NCBI GenBank assembly: GCA_029242085.1
Contig: JAQWUP010000079.1
Span: 1 to 49,607, forward strand
Source of the DNA: Porticoccaceae bacterium
Lineage (GTDB): Bacteria; Pseudomonadota; Gammaproteobacteria; Pseudomonadales; Porticoccaceae
Direction of reading: 5' to 3'
DNA: 49,607 nucleotides
Part shown: positions 1 through 8,865 of the stretch, one piece after another
Layout: each line of letters starts with the position of its first letter
Numbering within the stretch: position 1 is the stretch's first letter
Notes under the pieces: model-generated
Told to the model about the DNA's origin: nothing
The model's input: the letters and a program-made list of their open reading frames with translations, nothing else
Database searches by the model: none
Translations under genes and position numbers: made by a program

Positions 1-7
1 AGACATT

Positions 8-32
8 AAAAAACCCACATAAAATGGGCTTT
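8..32 (-). terminator. Candidate terminator of tRNA-Ser
   Basis: On the minus strand, 46 bases past the tRNA CCA end, CCCA and TGGG pair around a short AT loop, with extra A/T pairing outside one mismatch, and a run of six T follows. This is the form of a small intrinsic terminator for the minus-strand tRNA gene. The GC stem is only four pairs, so the call is moderate. Confidence 0.45.
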
Positions 33-77
33 AAAGAGGATATTGTTGATTTTATTAGACGTTAAAATAACTAAATA

Positions 78-168
78 TGGCGGTGAGAGAGGGATTCGAA
101 CCCTCGAAACGCTATAAACGCTTACACACTTTCCAGGCGTGCTCCTTCAGCCACTCGGACACCTCACC
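78..168 (-). tRNA. tRNA-Ser (anticodon GGA)
   Basis: Read on the minus strand the gene starts GGTGAGG at 168 and ends TCTCACC, discriminator G and an encoded CCA at 78. The acceptor arms pair with one G-T. The anticodon loop CTGGAAA carries GGA, the variable arm is long as in class II tRNAs, and the T loop has GGTTCGAATCC. At 91 bases with CCA the size fits tRNA-Ser. It decodes UCC/UCU. The 5' 22 bases and 18 bases of upstream DNA recur at 302-341. Confidence 0.96.
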
Positions 169-186
169 GTAAACTGTTGCCGTTTT
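147..186. repeat. Direct repeat copy 1 (tRNA-Ser 5' end)
   Basis: This 40-base stretch covers the first 22 bases of the minus-strand tRNA-Ser gene plus 18 bases of its upstream DNA. It recurs at 302-341 in the same orientation with one difference (c152 versus a307). The period is 155 bases. It could be the trace of a tandem tRNA duplication or an attachment-site-like duplication; the sequence alone does not decide. Confidence 0.85.
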
Positions 187-189
187 CCA

Positions 190-300
190 TCCTTTAAAGT
201 AGACAGGAGCACGGCATGCTCGTTGCTGCGAAACATGCTTAAGCATGCTTCTTGTCTCTGCGAGACCGCCCTGCGGGCGTCCAAAATGCTTCCGCATTTA
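190..300. other. Hairpin-rich spacer between the tRNA repeats
   Basis: This stretch lies between the two direct repeats and holds no gene. It contains a perfect palindrome CATGCTTAAGCATG (234-247), a GC hairpin CGCCC-TGC-GGGCG (267-279) and a hairpin AAATGC-TTCC-GCATTT (284-299). AGACAGGAGCA at 201 is mirrored imperfectly by a complementary stretch ending near 256. The packing recalls REP-like or tRNA-remnant sequence. Its function is unknown, and short ORFs across it are not credible. From 342 to 508, up to the cyclase start, I see nothing clear. Confidence 0.5.
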
Positions 301-301
301 G

Positions 302-341
302 TCAGCAACTCGGACACCTCACCGTAAACTGTTGCCGTTTT
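302..341. repeat. Direct repeat copy 2 (partial tRNA-Ser)
   Basis: This is the second copy of the 40-base repeat. It holds only the 5' D-arm side of tRNA-Ser on the minus strand and then diverges, so it cannot make a tRNA. The same 18 bases of upstream flank are kept, so the copied unit reaches past the gene into the spacer or promoter. Confidence 0.85.
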
Positions 342-508
342 TCCTATTCTTTATCACCCAAATAGCAGCATCGACATGCTTTTAGACTTCAACAAAGGCT
401 CTGTTTTAGCCCGTTTTGAAGGGACGCAACTGTACACAACCAAACCTGCAAAAGCAATGCACATGCACTTTTCAGGCGATCCCAGCATTCCGGTGCTAGA
501 CTGAAGTC

Positions 509-1771
509 ATGACATGGAAAGAGATTGTATATCCGTCGCCAAAGTTGCAGGAGCTCTACAGATTGGCGCTGTCGATTTGCGCCGCCACTATTCTGCTGGG
601 TGCCTGGAGCGATATTAACTATCACCCTGCTCTTCTCGCGGTTCTACCCGCCCTGTTTATCTATCAGTTCAGCAGTTATTTCACCACTAATGAGTCTATC
701 TCTCTGCGCCGACGGCAGCGTTTGGCGGTGCTTATGGAGCTTATTGACGAGCTGATTACAAGCTTGTTGCTGGCCTTTGTTGGCTTTGATCCAATTGTTG
801 TTCTAGGTCTGGGATTGATTTTTCTGGTCACTATTGTTGGCTCTCTAAAGCCTACCTCGCCTCTTGACCTGTTTGGTGTATTTGCTGGAGCCGGTGTTAC
901 CGCCTGGCTGTCTCCTATTACTATTCTGCCTGGCCCCGGCACTCAGTTATTTATTCTTATTGTCGCAGCTGGCTATGCCCTGCTACAAACGAATATGGCC
1001 CGTCACACACACTTTCTATTGGCTGATCAACATGACTCGGTACTGCGCCAGAATGAATGGTTAACTCTGCGTACCTTTAGGTTATCTAAGTATCTGTCCC
1101 CGGCATTGCGCAAAGCTATTTTAACCGGCAAAGATGTGCGCGCAGAGACTCAGGAGAAAACTCTGACGATCTTTTTTTCAGATATGGAGGGCTTTACCAA
1201 ACTGGCTGAAGAGCTGGATGCAGAGCAACTTACTGATCTGCTCAACACCTATCTTACTGAGATGTCTGAAATTGCCTTTCGCTTTGGCGGTACCATCGGC
1301 AAGGTGATTGGCGATTCCATTATGGTGTTCTTTGGCGACCCTGAGAGCCGTGGCATTAAAGCTGATGCCGTTACCTGTTTATCTATGGCTATTGCCATGA
1401 AACGGGCGATGAAAGACTTGCAGGTGCGCTGGCGCGCCGATGGTATTGAGAACCCACCGGCGCTGCGTATGGGGATTAACAGCGGCGTCTGTAAGGTGGG
1501 TAATTTTGGTACTGAAAACCGTCTCGATTACACCTTGTTGGGGCGTGCAGTCAATTTGGCTAGCCGCCTTGAATCATCGGCCGAGAGCAATGAAATTCTT
1601 ATCTCTAAAGACACCTATGATCTGGTTAAAGATACCGTGCACTGCGTTGATAAGGGCCAGATTCCGATCAAGGGGTTTGCTGCGGCAGTCGAGGTATACA
1701 GTGCTATCGATCTGCATAAACATCTAAAGAGCGACTGCCCAGCCCAGAGGCAGCGGCAAGCTATAGCTTAG
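509..1771 (+). CDS. Membrane-anchored class III adenylate/guanylate cyclase
   Basis: The 420-residue protein has a hydrophobic N-terminal half (about residues 18-165, several membrane spans) and a cytosolic class III cyclase domain from about residue 210. The metal-binding Asp lies in FFSDMEGF (near 222) and the second in GKVIGDS (near 264). The transition-state Asn/Arg motif GRAVNLASRLE is near 344, preceded by DYT, whose Thr is typical of class IIIb enzymes. The catalytic residues look intact, so cyclic nucleotide synthesis (probably cAMP from ATP) at the inner membrane is expected. The N-terminal part resembles no sensor domain I know. It stands alone between the tRNA and the convergent gcv operon, and its stop sits in a terminator hairpin. 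Confidence 0.9.
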   Translation: MTWKEIVYPSPKLQELYRLALSICAATILLGAWSDINYHPALLAVLPALFIYQFSSYFTTNESISLRRRQRLAVLMELIDELITSLLLAFVGFDPIVVLGLGLIFLVTIVGSLKPTSPLDLFGVFAGAGVTAWLSPITILPGPGTQLFILIVAAGYALLQTNMARHTHFLLADQHDSVLRQNEWLTLRTFRLSKYLSPALRKAILTGKDVRAETQEKTLTIFFSDMEGFTKLAEELDAEQLTDLLNTYLTEMSEIAFRFGGTIGKVIGDSIMVFFGDPESRGIKADAVTCLSMAIAMKRAMKDLQVRWRADGIENPPALRMGINSGVCKVGNFGTENRLDYTLLGRAVNLASRLESSAESNEILISKDTYDLVKDTVHCVDKGQIPIKGFAAAVEVYSAIDLHKHLKSDCPAQRQRQAIA

Positions 1772-1784
1772 CCGCTGGTTTTAT
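1752..1784 (+). terminator. Intrinsic terminator at the cyclase stop
   Basis: AGCGGC (1752-1757) pairs with GCCGCT (1771-1776), and inside them AAGCT pairs with AGCTT around a two-base loop with one bulged A. GGTTTTATTT follows. The stop codon of the cyclase lies within the stem. The hairpin also lies just past the convergent gcvP stop, but without a good T run in that direction. Confidence 0.7.
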
Positions 1785-1799
1785 TTCTATAATCAAAAA

Positions 1800-4661
1800 T
1801 TACTCATAATCAGACATAGATGGACATGAACAGATCAGGTTTCGATCGCCAAATACATTGTCTAAACGACCCACAGGCGGCCAGTATTTGCTGTCTCGCA
1901 GCGACTCTACAGGATAGGCTGCCTGGCTGCGGCTATAGGCCCGAGTCCACTTATCAGCAGTGACGATGGCGGCAGTGTGAGGTGCGCTAACCAGCGGGTT
2001 ATCATCCAGCTGGAATTCACCGTTGGCAACCTGATTGACCTCATGCTTAATGGCGATCATGGCATCACAGAAACGATCCAGCTCCGCCTTGGACTCACTC
2101 TCTGTCGGCTCAATCATCAGCGTGCCCGACACTGGGAATGACATAGTCGGTGCATGGAAACCATAGTCAATCAGACGTTTGGCAATATCATCGACGCTGA
2201 TACCCACATCATCTTTAATCGGGCGCACATCGAGAATACATTCATGTGCAACTCGGCCATTGGCGCCGGTATACAACACCTGATAATGCTCTTGTAGTCG
2301 ATTGGCCATATAGTTGGCATTGAGAATAGCCACCTCAGTCGCCTGCTTGAGGCCGACACGGCCCATCATGCGAATATACATCCAGGTAATGGGCAGAATG
2401 CTAGCACTTCCAAAGGGTGCCGCCGAAACCTGCGCGCCGCGACGCTCGCCACCCTCAACTTCTTTGGGTAAAAATGGCGCCAGATGCTCGCCTACCCCAA
2501 TAGGGCCAACACCGGGCCCGCCGCCGCCATGAGGTATGCAGAAGGTTTTATGCAGATTCAGGTGCGATACATCGCCACCGAATTTGCCCGGCTGACAGAC
2601 ACCAACCATTGCGTTGAGGTTGGCACCATCGATATACACCTGACCACCGTGATCGTGAACGATCTGACAGATTTCTTTGATGCCCTCTTCAAACACCCCA
2701 TGGGTAGAGGGATAGGTCACCATGATAGCCGCTAGATTTTCACTATCAGTGGCGGCCTTTTCTTTTAGGTCGGCAATATCTACATTGCCCTGATCATCAC
2801 ATTTAACCAGCACCACCTTCATGCCACACATCTGTGCCGAGGCCGGGTTGGTGCCATGGGCAGAGCTTGGAATCAGGCATATTGTTCTATGGGCCTCACC
2901 GCGGCTCTCATGATAACCACGAATGGCCAACAGTCCGGCATATTCGCCCTGAGAGCCCGCGTTGGGTTGCAATGACATGGCGTCATAGCCAGTTGCTGCG
3001 CAGAGCATAGATTCTAGCTGGTCGATCATCACCCGATACCCGCCGGCTTGAGCGGTTGGCGCAAAGGGGTGCATATTGGAGAATTCAGGCCAGGTAATAG
3101 GCAGCATCTCAGCCGTTGCATTTAATTTCATGGTGCAAGAACCGAGCGGAATCATGGCCCGATCAAGGGCGATATCTTTATCTGCCAGTCGGCGTAAATA
3201 GCGCAGCATTTCAGTTTCGGAATGGTAGCTGTTAAATGTTGGGTGGGTTAAAAACCCATCGGTACGAATTAAATCATCTGGCAGCGAAGCCCCAATTTCT
3301 TGCGCCATTGTATCGAGGTTTAAGCTGTGCTCACCGAGTAAAATATCCCAGAGTGCCAATATATCGTCGCTGCTCGTAGTCTCATCGATCGACAGTCCAA
3401 TATGCTCGTTATCAATCTGGCGCAGATTAATCTCCCGCATCTCGGCAGCGGCAACAACCTCTTCAGTGCGTTTACCTGTATGCAGGGTTAGGGTATCGAA
3501 CCAATGCTTATTGGTTGGCGCCATATTATTTAAACGCAGACCCTTGGCCAGAATCGAGGTCAGCAGATGTACCCGCTGAGCGATACGCTGCAGCCCTTCG
3601 GGGCCATGATAAACCGCGTACATACCGGCAATAACCGCCAAGAGAACCTGTGCAGTACAAATATTAGAGGTCGCCTTTTCACGACGAATATGTTGCTCAC
3701 GAGTTTGCAGCGCCAAACGATAGGCGGGATCACCATTTGCATCCTGTGACAGGCCTACTAGACGTCCTGGCAGGTTGCGCTTATAGGCCTCTCTGGTGGC
3801 CATATAACCAGCATGTGGGCCACCGAAACCCAAGGGCACACCGAAGCGCTGGGTGGTACCTATGGCAACATCCGCTCCCAATGAACCCGGTGATTCTAAT
3901 AGCACTAGGCTGAGAATATCGGCGGCCATAACCGCCAGACCTTTCTGCTCCTGAACCTTGCCGATAATCTCGCGATAATCGCGAACCTCGCCGCTGGCAC
4001 CCGGATACTGCAGCAGTATGCCAAAGGCCTCGCCAGAGAAACTGGCTGGATCTGCCACCTCTACTTCAATGCCCATAGGCTCGGCGCGGGTTTTAATCAC
4101 CTCAATAGTCTGGGGCAGGCAGTCGCTATCGACAAAGAAACGTGAGGATTTTGACTTTGACATCCGCTGGCACAGAGCCATAGCTTCCGCTGCTGCAGTG
4201 CCCTCATCTAACATCGATGAGTTGGACATCTCCATGCCGGTCAAATCAGAAATCATGGTCTGGAAGTTAATTAACGCCTCCAGACGACCCTGAGAAATCT
4301 CTGGCTGGTAAGGCGTATAAGCCGTGTACCAGGCTGGATTTTCTAAAATATTACGCTGAATAACATTTGGCGTGATAGTGCCGTAATAGCCCTGTCCGAT
4401 AAAGGATTTAAACACAGTGTTGTAGCTCGCAATTTCACGCAGCTCGGCCAGTGCCTGAGCTTCGGTGCATCCATCGACAATAGCCAAATCATCTGCCATG
4501 GCAATGGCCTCAGGCACCACCTGTGCAGTTAACTGCTGCAGGTTGGTGCAGCCTAGAGCACTGAGCATCTGCTGTTGATCATCGACACTCGGGCCGACAT
4601 GACGGGCAATAAATTCTGCAGCATTTTGTAGGTCAGTTAACGTGCGCTTCTTTTGTAACAT
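1800..4661 (-). CDS. gcvP: Glycine dehydrogenase (decarboxylating), P protein
   Basis: P protein of the glycine cleavage system. It decarboxylates glycine with PLP and passes the aminomethyl group to the lipoyl arm of GcvH. At 953 residues it is the full fused form, with N- and C-terminal halves both present as in other proteobacteria. The PLP-binding lysine is in [16 protein letters not shown] near residue 700. The start is set at the ATG at 4661 because GGAGTG lies eight bases upstream; the GTG at 4670 overlaps that ribosome site. It is last in gcvT-gcvH-gcvP, about 40 bases after gcvH, and converges on the cyclase gene. No damage is seen. Confidence 0.97.
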   Translation of the reverse strand: MLQKKRTLTDLQNAAEFIARHVGPSVDDQQQMLSALGCTNLQQLTAQVVPEAIAMADDLAIVDGCTEAQALAELREIASYNTVFKSFIGQGYYGTITPNVIQRNILENPAWYTAYTPYQPEISQGRLEALINFQTMISDLTGMEMSNSSMLDEGTAAAEAMALCQRMSKSKSSRFFVDSDCLPQTIEVIKTRAEPMGIEVEVADPASFSGEAFGILLQYPGASGEVRDYREIIGKVQEQKGLAVMAADILSLVLLESPGSLGADVAIGTTQRFGVPLGFGGPHAGYMATREAYKRNLPGRLVGLSQDANGDPAYRLALQTREQHIRREKATSNICTAQVLLAVIAGMYAVYHGPEGLQRIAQRVHLLTSILAKGLRLNNMAPTNKHWFDTLTLHTGKRTEEVVAAAEMREINLRQIDNEHIGLSIDETTSSDDILALWDILLGEHSLNLDTMAQEIGASLPDDLIRTDGFLTHPTFNSYHSETEMLRYLRRLADKDIALDRAMIPLGSCTMKLNATAEMLPITWPEFSNMHPFAPTAQAGGYRVMIDQLESMLCAATGYDAMSLQPNAGSQGEYAGLLAIRGYHESRGEAHRTICLIPSSAHGTNPASAQMCGMKVVLVKCDDQGNVDIADLKEKAATDSENLAAIMVTYPSTHGVFEEGIKEICQIVHDHGGQVYIDGANLNAMVGVCQPGKFGGDVSHLNLHKTFCIPHGGGGPGVGPIGVGEHLAPFLPKEVEGGERRGAQVSAAPFGSASILPITWMYIRMMGRVGLKQATEVAILNANYMANRLQEHYQVLYTGANGRVAHECILDVRPIKDDVGISVDDIAKRLIDYGFHAPTMSFPVSGTLMIEPTESESKAELDRFCDAMIAIKHEVNQVANGEFQLDDNPLVSAPHTAAIVTADKWTRAYSRSQAAYPVESLRDSKYWPPVGRLDNVFGDRNLICSCPSMSDYE

Positions 4662-4703
4662 TGATTTCACTCCAATTGCTTGCGTAGGCCTATCTACTAC
4701 AGG

Positions 4704-5081
4704 CTAGTTGTTATTAGCTAAAAACTGCTGGTACTCATCGCCACTCATAAATGCCGACGCATCGAGCTCGTCAGTGGGAGATAACTTAAACATCCAGCCA
4801 TCGCTCTGCGGGGCGATATTTAATAGATCGGGACTTTCTACCAGTGCTTCGTTGATCGCGGAGACAGTTCCATCGAGGGGCGAATTAATCTCACCAGCGG
4901 CTTTTACTGACTCGACCACTGCGGCCTCATCACCAGCACCTAACTCGGCGCCCAACTCAGGTAGCTCAACAAACACCACATCGCCAAGCTGCTCCTGTGC
5001 AAATTCGGTCACGCCAATAGTCACGACATCACCTTCGATCAGTAACCATTCATGATCCTCTGTATAAACCGCTTCACTCAT
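4704..5081 (-). CDS. gcvH: Glycine cleavage system H protein
   Basis: Lipoyl carrier protein of the glycine cleavage complex. It shuttles the aminomethyl intermediate between GcvP and GcvT and passes electrons to the shared lipoamide dehydrogenase, which is not in this window. At 125 residues it has the usual length. The lipoylation lysine is K60 in ESVKAAGE. It lies 23 bases after gcvT and about 40 before gcvP, so co-transcription is likely. An AGGGT ribosome site precedes the ATG. Confidence 0.97.
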   Translation of the reverse strand: MSEAVYTEDHEWLLIEGDVVTIGVTEFAQEQLGDVVFVELPELGAELGAGDEAAVVESVKAAGEINSPLDGTVSAINEALVESPDLLNIAPQSDGWMFKLSPTDELDASAFMSGDEYQQFLANNN

Positions 5082-5104
5082 AGCAAATACCCTATTGTTT
5101 TATG

Positions 5105-6226
5105 TTAGCCGCGGAAATATCGCTGAGGTACCAGCGGCATTTTTGTCACAGTGATGGGCCGGGGCTTGCCGCGCACCAGAGCATTGAGCTGTGTACCGAT
5201 GGCAGACAGCTCTGTTGGCACATAGCCCATCGCAATGGGTGCCTGCAGCGTGGGGCCAAAGCCGCCGCTGGTGATAACACCAACCACAGTGCCCGCCTCA
5301 TCGATTATTTCAGCACCTTCACGCACCGGAGCGCGACCATCGACCAAAAATCCAACACGTTTTTTTGATGCACCGCTGGCAATTTGTTCAAGAATCACAT
5401 CGGCACCCAAGAAGCCACCTTCATTGGCACCACCAGCGCGACGCGACTTGCTGATACTCCAAATAATGCCGGCTTCTACCGGTGAGGTCTGCTGATCCAT
5501 ATCATGGCCATAGAGGCACAGACCAGCTTCAAGGCGCAGCGAGTCACGCGCCCCTAAGCCAATCCAATTAACCGATTCGAAGTCCAATAAAATATCCGCC
5601 AGAGCGAACGCATCCGCGGGGTCGACCGAAATCTCAAAGCCATCTTCGCCGGTATAGCCAGAGCGAGTGATATAGACATCGATGCCATCGATGCTGGCAT
5701 GGCCACCATTCATAAATACCAGCGTATTGGCCTCGGGCACAAGCTCGGCCATCACATTTTTGGCCTCCAGCCCCTGCAGGGCCAATAAACCACGATCAGC
5801 CAAATAGGTAATTTCAAAATCGGGAAGCTGTTTGCGGAGATGAGTAATATCTTGAGCCTTACACCCTGCATTAACCACCAAGAAAAAAGTATCTTCGGTC
5901 CAGCGGGTCACAATCAAATCATCCAGTACGCCACCCTGTTCATTGGTCAGCGTGGCATAGGTCTGCTGATTGATGGCCAGTGACTGCAGATCCACAGGCA
6001 TCAGTTTCTCAAGAGCCTCGGCAGCACCCTCACCCCTGACAATAACCTGACCCATATGGGACACATCAAATAAACCTGCTCTGTCCCGGCAGTGCAGATG
6101 TTCCTGCATAATGCCTTCGCTGTATTGAACCGGCATCAGGTAGCCTGCAAAGGGCACCATCTTGCCGCCTGCAGCGACATGGTAGTCATAAAAAATAGTT
6201 TTGCTAACCTCAGATTCAGGCGCCAT
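5105..6226 (-). CDS. gcvT: Aminomethyltransferase, T protein
   Basis: T protein of the glycine cleavage system. It transfers the methylene group from GcvH to tetrahydrofolate and releases ammonia. The protein has 373 residues with the family motifs FDVSHMGQ near residue 55 and GYTGEDGFEIS near 190. The ATG at 6226 is chosen because it gives the usual family length; the longer reading from a TTG at 6277 adds 17 residues with no family support. It is the first gene of the operon. The 157-base divergent leader shared with the LysR gene shows no glycine riboswitch that I could recognise. Confidence 0.96.
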   Translation of the reverse strand: MAPESEVSKTIFYDYHVAAGGKMVPFAGYLMPVQYSEGIMQEHLHCRDRAGLFDVSHMGQVIVRGEGAAEALEKLMPVDLQSLAINQQTYATLTNEQGGVLDDLIVTRWTEDTFFLVVNAGCKAQDITHLRKQLPDFEITYLADRGLLALQGLEAKNVMAELVPEANTLVFMNGGHASIDGIDVYITRSGYTGEDGFEISVDPADAFALADILLDFESVNWIGLGARDSLRLEAGLCLYGHDMDQQTSPVEAGIIWSISKSRRAGGANEGGFLGADVILEQIASGASKKRVGFLVDGRAPVREGAEIIDEAGTVVGVITSGGFGPTLQAPIAMGYVPTELSAIGTQLNALVRGKPRPITVTKMPLVPQRYFRG

Positions 6227-6299
6227 AAGAGTCGTTTCCAAACAGTCGATCAGAGTTAGTTTAAGTCGGTGACACAAGTCTTAAAGCATCATTTTATGT

Positions 6300-6362
6300 C
6301 GATACTTATAATTTGTTAAATTAATATATACAATAATGACATTAATTATATAAATAGCTCGA
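6300..6362. promoter_or_regulatory. AT-rich divergent control region, gcvT / LysR
   Basis: The 160 bases between gcvT and the LysR gene hold a very AT-rich core. ATTAAT starts at 6320 and again at 6341, 21 bases apart or two helical turns, and each is followed by a TATATA-like run. LysR regulators usually bind such sites between divergent promoters. Which of the many AT hexamers are -10 elements cannot be settled by eye. Confidence 0.35.
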
Positions 6363-6386
6363 TTAGCCCTGAAAGCGGAGGCGATG

Positions 6387-7241
6387 ATGAAAAATTTACC
6401 CATGGATTTACTCCGTGCCTTTGTCTCAGTCGCGCAGCTAAATAGCTTTACCAAAGCCGGTGAAATACTGGGCCGATCTCAGCCCGCCGTGAGCCTGCAG
6501 ATACAGCGTCTAGAAGAGTTAGTGGATGAGCCTCTACTGAGCCGCATCGGCAGAGACTTGGAGTTAACTGAGGCGGGGGAGAGCCTCTACGACTATGCCA
6601 ATCAGATACTCACCCTCAATGATCTGGCCATTAGCCAGCTTTCCAAGAGCAGCATCAGCGGTAAAATCCGCCTCGGCATTCCCAGCGAGTTCGCCACCGT
6701 GCTGCTGCCAAAAATTGTCAGCCGTTTCGCCAAGGCCTATCCAAATGTCACCTTAGAGGTGAACTGTGAGCTGAGTAAGCAGCTTCTGTCGAAAGAGGGT
6801 AAAGCCAGCCATGATCTTATTCTGGCGCTGGAAGATAAGCCTGCCGCCACTGTGTCAGACCTTGTTAAAACTGATGATTTAGTCTGGGTGGCAAGCGTGG
6901 ATCACAACGCACAAAAGGTCTCGACGGTGCCGCTTATCGCCGCAGCAGAGGGCTGTATCTACCGTCACCGAGCCATTCGCGTTCTGGATCGATCGCAACA
7001 GCCATGGCAAATTGTATATACCAACCCCGACCTTACTGGCATTCAATACGCAATACAGGAAGGGCTCGGTGTCACCGTATTAGCCAAAAGTACGGTGCCA
7101 AAAAATCTCAAGATATTGAGTCCATCAGCACGATTTCCAGATCTGGGTAAGGTAGGTATTAGCCTGATATGTTCGAACAGAAATAAAAAGAATGAAGCCG
7201 TTAATCTACTGATTGAGTTTTTGAAAACCAGTCTGGCTTAG
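6387..7241 (+). CDS. LysR-family transcriptional regulator
   Basis: The 284-residue protein has an N-terminal winged helix-turn-helix: LLRAFVSVAQLNSFTKAG, then a recognition segment RSQPAVSLQIQRLEEL near residues 27-45. A periplasmic-binding-like effector domain follows (about 90-280). The second of two adjacent ATG codons (6387) is preferred because GGAGG at 6377-6381 is five bases before it and only two before the first. It is divergent from gcvT, so it may control the glycine cleavage operon as GcvA does in enterics, but the sequence looks more like the LrhA-type branch and the target is inferred only from position. Confidence 0.88.
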   Translation: MKNLPMDLLRAFVSVAQLNSFTKAGEILGRSQPAVSLQIQRLEELVDEPLLSRIGRDLELTEAGESLYDYANQILTLNDLAISQLSKSSISGKIRLGIPSEFATVLLPKIVSRFAKAYPNVTLEVNCELSKQLLSKEGKASHDLILALEDKPAATVSDLVKTDDLVWVASVDHNAQKVSTVPLIAAAEGCIYRHRAIRVLDRSQQPWQIVYTNPDLTGIQYAIQEGLGVTVLAKSTVPKNLKILSPSARFPDLGKVGISLICSNRNKKNEAVNLLIEFLKTSLA

Positions 7242-7255
7242 GCATTGGAATTGTA

Positions 7256-8092
7256 TTACTGCCGGACCTGCCTAAACGGGTTTGCAGATCTGTTAACAGT
7301 GCTGCGATAAGGGTTGATATCCAATCCACCGCGGCGCATATAGCGCCCATAGATACTGAGCTCGGTGGGCTGACAGCGCGCCATAATATCGACAAATATT
7401 TTCTCCACACACTGCTCGTGAAAGTCCTGATACTGACGAAAAGACACAATATATCTTAGCAACCCATCGGCATCTATCTGCGCACCTTTGTAGCTGATGT
7501 AGATGGAGGCCCAATCTGGCTGATCGGTCACTGGGCAGTTCGTTCTCAGCAGATGGGAGTAGACTGTCTCGCTGACCTGAGTACTGCTATCGGCCTGTAA
7601 AAAGTCAGCATCCGGCTGGTAGGTATCTATGCTTACAGAGCGCTGATCAATACAGTTACCGGGCGACTCAGCCACTGGTCGAATGTCGTTATAGTCGCCA
7701 ACCCTATACAGCTGAACCTCAATCTCGGCACCACAGGCCGCAGATATATCGGCTTGCATAAGAGATTGCACATCATCCATTGAGGGGTACTGGGTTTGAT
7801 TAAAAGAGTTTAGATAGAGCTTAAATGATTTGGATTCAATAATTGCATCGCTCGTGCAGGGAAAGGTAAATTCACCAATCGCCACCTGGGGCAAGCCCTG
7901 CGGGTTTAACCAGGATATTTCAAATGCGGTCCATAGATCCGTACCCAAGAATGGCAGGCCACCTGTTTCAGCGCCCTCGTTCTCCACTGTTCCCCGCGCC
8001 TTGCTGCGGGGAATAGGAAATAGCAGCCCGGCATCGTATTGATCTGCATAGGCAGTGTCTTTGCCCAGGCCGGTATCGGAATGATCGACCAT
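7256..8092 (-). CDS. queF: NADPH-dependent 7-cyano-7-deazaguanine reductase
   Basis: Reduces preQ0 to preQ1 in queuosine synthesis, using NADPH, in the cytosol. The 278-residue length matches the long, two-domain proteobacterial form. YLNSFNQTQYPS is near residue 92 in the N-terminal half. The catalytic Cys is in LLRTNCPVTDQPDW near residue 187, followed by the signature FHEQCVEKIF. Its ATG overlaps the stop of the ABC permease gene in TAATG, so translation is probably coupled. It converges on the LysR gene with 14 bases between stops. Confidence 0.95.
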   Translation of the reverse strand: MVDHSDTGLGKDTAYADQYDAGLLFPIPRSKARGTVENEGAETGGLPFLGTDLWTAFEISWLNPQGLPQVAIGEFTFPCTSDAIIESKSFKLYLNSFNQTQYPSMDDVQSLMQADISAACGAEIEVQLYRVGDYNDIRPVAESPGNCIDQRSVSIDTYQPDADFLQADSSTQVSETVYSHLLRTNCPVTDQPDWASIYISYKGAQIDADGLLRYIVSFRQYQDFHEQCVEKIFVDIMARCQPTELSIYGRYMRRGGLDINPYRSTVNRSANPFRQVRQ

Positions 8093-8865
8093 TAGCTGCG
8101 CAACCTCGAGCCTTTCTCAAGCAGATTTAGCGCGACAAAAAACAGCAGTGTAGAAAACAGGCCTACCATGGCAAATGACCAGGCAATATTGATATCCGTA
8201 ATACCGACCATGCCATAGCGGAACGCATTGACCATATACAGTATTGGGTTGATCAGGGAGACCGAACCCCAGAACTCACCGAGCAGTTCGATCGAATAGA
8301 ACACGCCGCCCAGATAAATTAAAGGCGTTAAGACAAAGGTAGGAATAATCGAAATATCATCAAAGCTATTGGCAAACACTGCATTGATAAGGCCAGCCAG
8401 TGAAAACATCAGCGAGGTCATCAGCACGATGCCAACAGTAATCGGCAGGCTGTGCAGACTAAAGTCGGCAAAATAAAGTGACAGTATTGTAACTAGAGCG
8501 CCGACACCCAGACCTCGACTCATACCGCCGACCACATAGCCCAGCAAGATAATCCAATTGGGGGTTGGTGATACCAGTAGCTCTTCTATATTGCGCTGAA
8601 ACTTGGAGCCATAAAAGGATGACACAACATTGGAGTATGAGTTGGTAATCACCGACATCATAATCAGCCCTGGGGCTACAAACTGAATATAGGGAAGGCC
8701 TGACATCTCACCGATACGACCGCCAATAAGGCGCCCAAAAATCACAAAGTACAGCACAATAGTGATAACCGGCGGCACCAATGTCTGCGGCCAGATACGC
8801 ATAAAGCGATGAATTTCACGGCGCACTATGGTGGTAAAGGCGATCCACTTTTGGCGATTATCCAT
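8092..8865 (-). CDS. ABC-2 type exporter permease (YadH-like)
   Basis: The 257-residue inner-membrane protein has about six hydrophobic spans and an ABC-2 permease pattern: an N-terminal amphipathic segment, FAPGLIMM-like text near 65 and FLxPLIYLGGVFYS-like text near 185. It should form an exporter with the ATPase encoded just upstream, and the two genes overlap by 8 bases. AGGAGAAGG precedes its ATG. The family is close to E. coli YadG/YadH. The substrate is unknown. Coupling to queF is probably only transcriptional. Confidence 0.88.
   Translation of the reverse strand: MDNRQKWIAFTTIVRREIHRFMRIWPQTLVPPVITIVLYFVIFGRLIGGRIGEMSGLPYIQFVAPGLIMMSVITNSYSNVVSSFYGSKFQRNIEELLVSPTPNWIILLGYVVGGMSRGLGVGALVTILSLYFADFSLHSLPITVGIVLMTSLMFSLAGLINAVFANSFDDISIIPTFVLTPLIYLGGVFYSIELLGEFWGSVSLINPILYMVNAFRYGMVGITDINIAWSFAMVGLFSTLLFFVALNLLEKGSRLRS

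Noticed and set aside
6227-6386. Glycine riboswitch before gcvT
   Set aside because: No tandem aptamer-like conserved pairs were seen in the short AT-rich leader; a covariance search would be needed to be certain.
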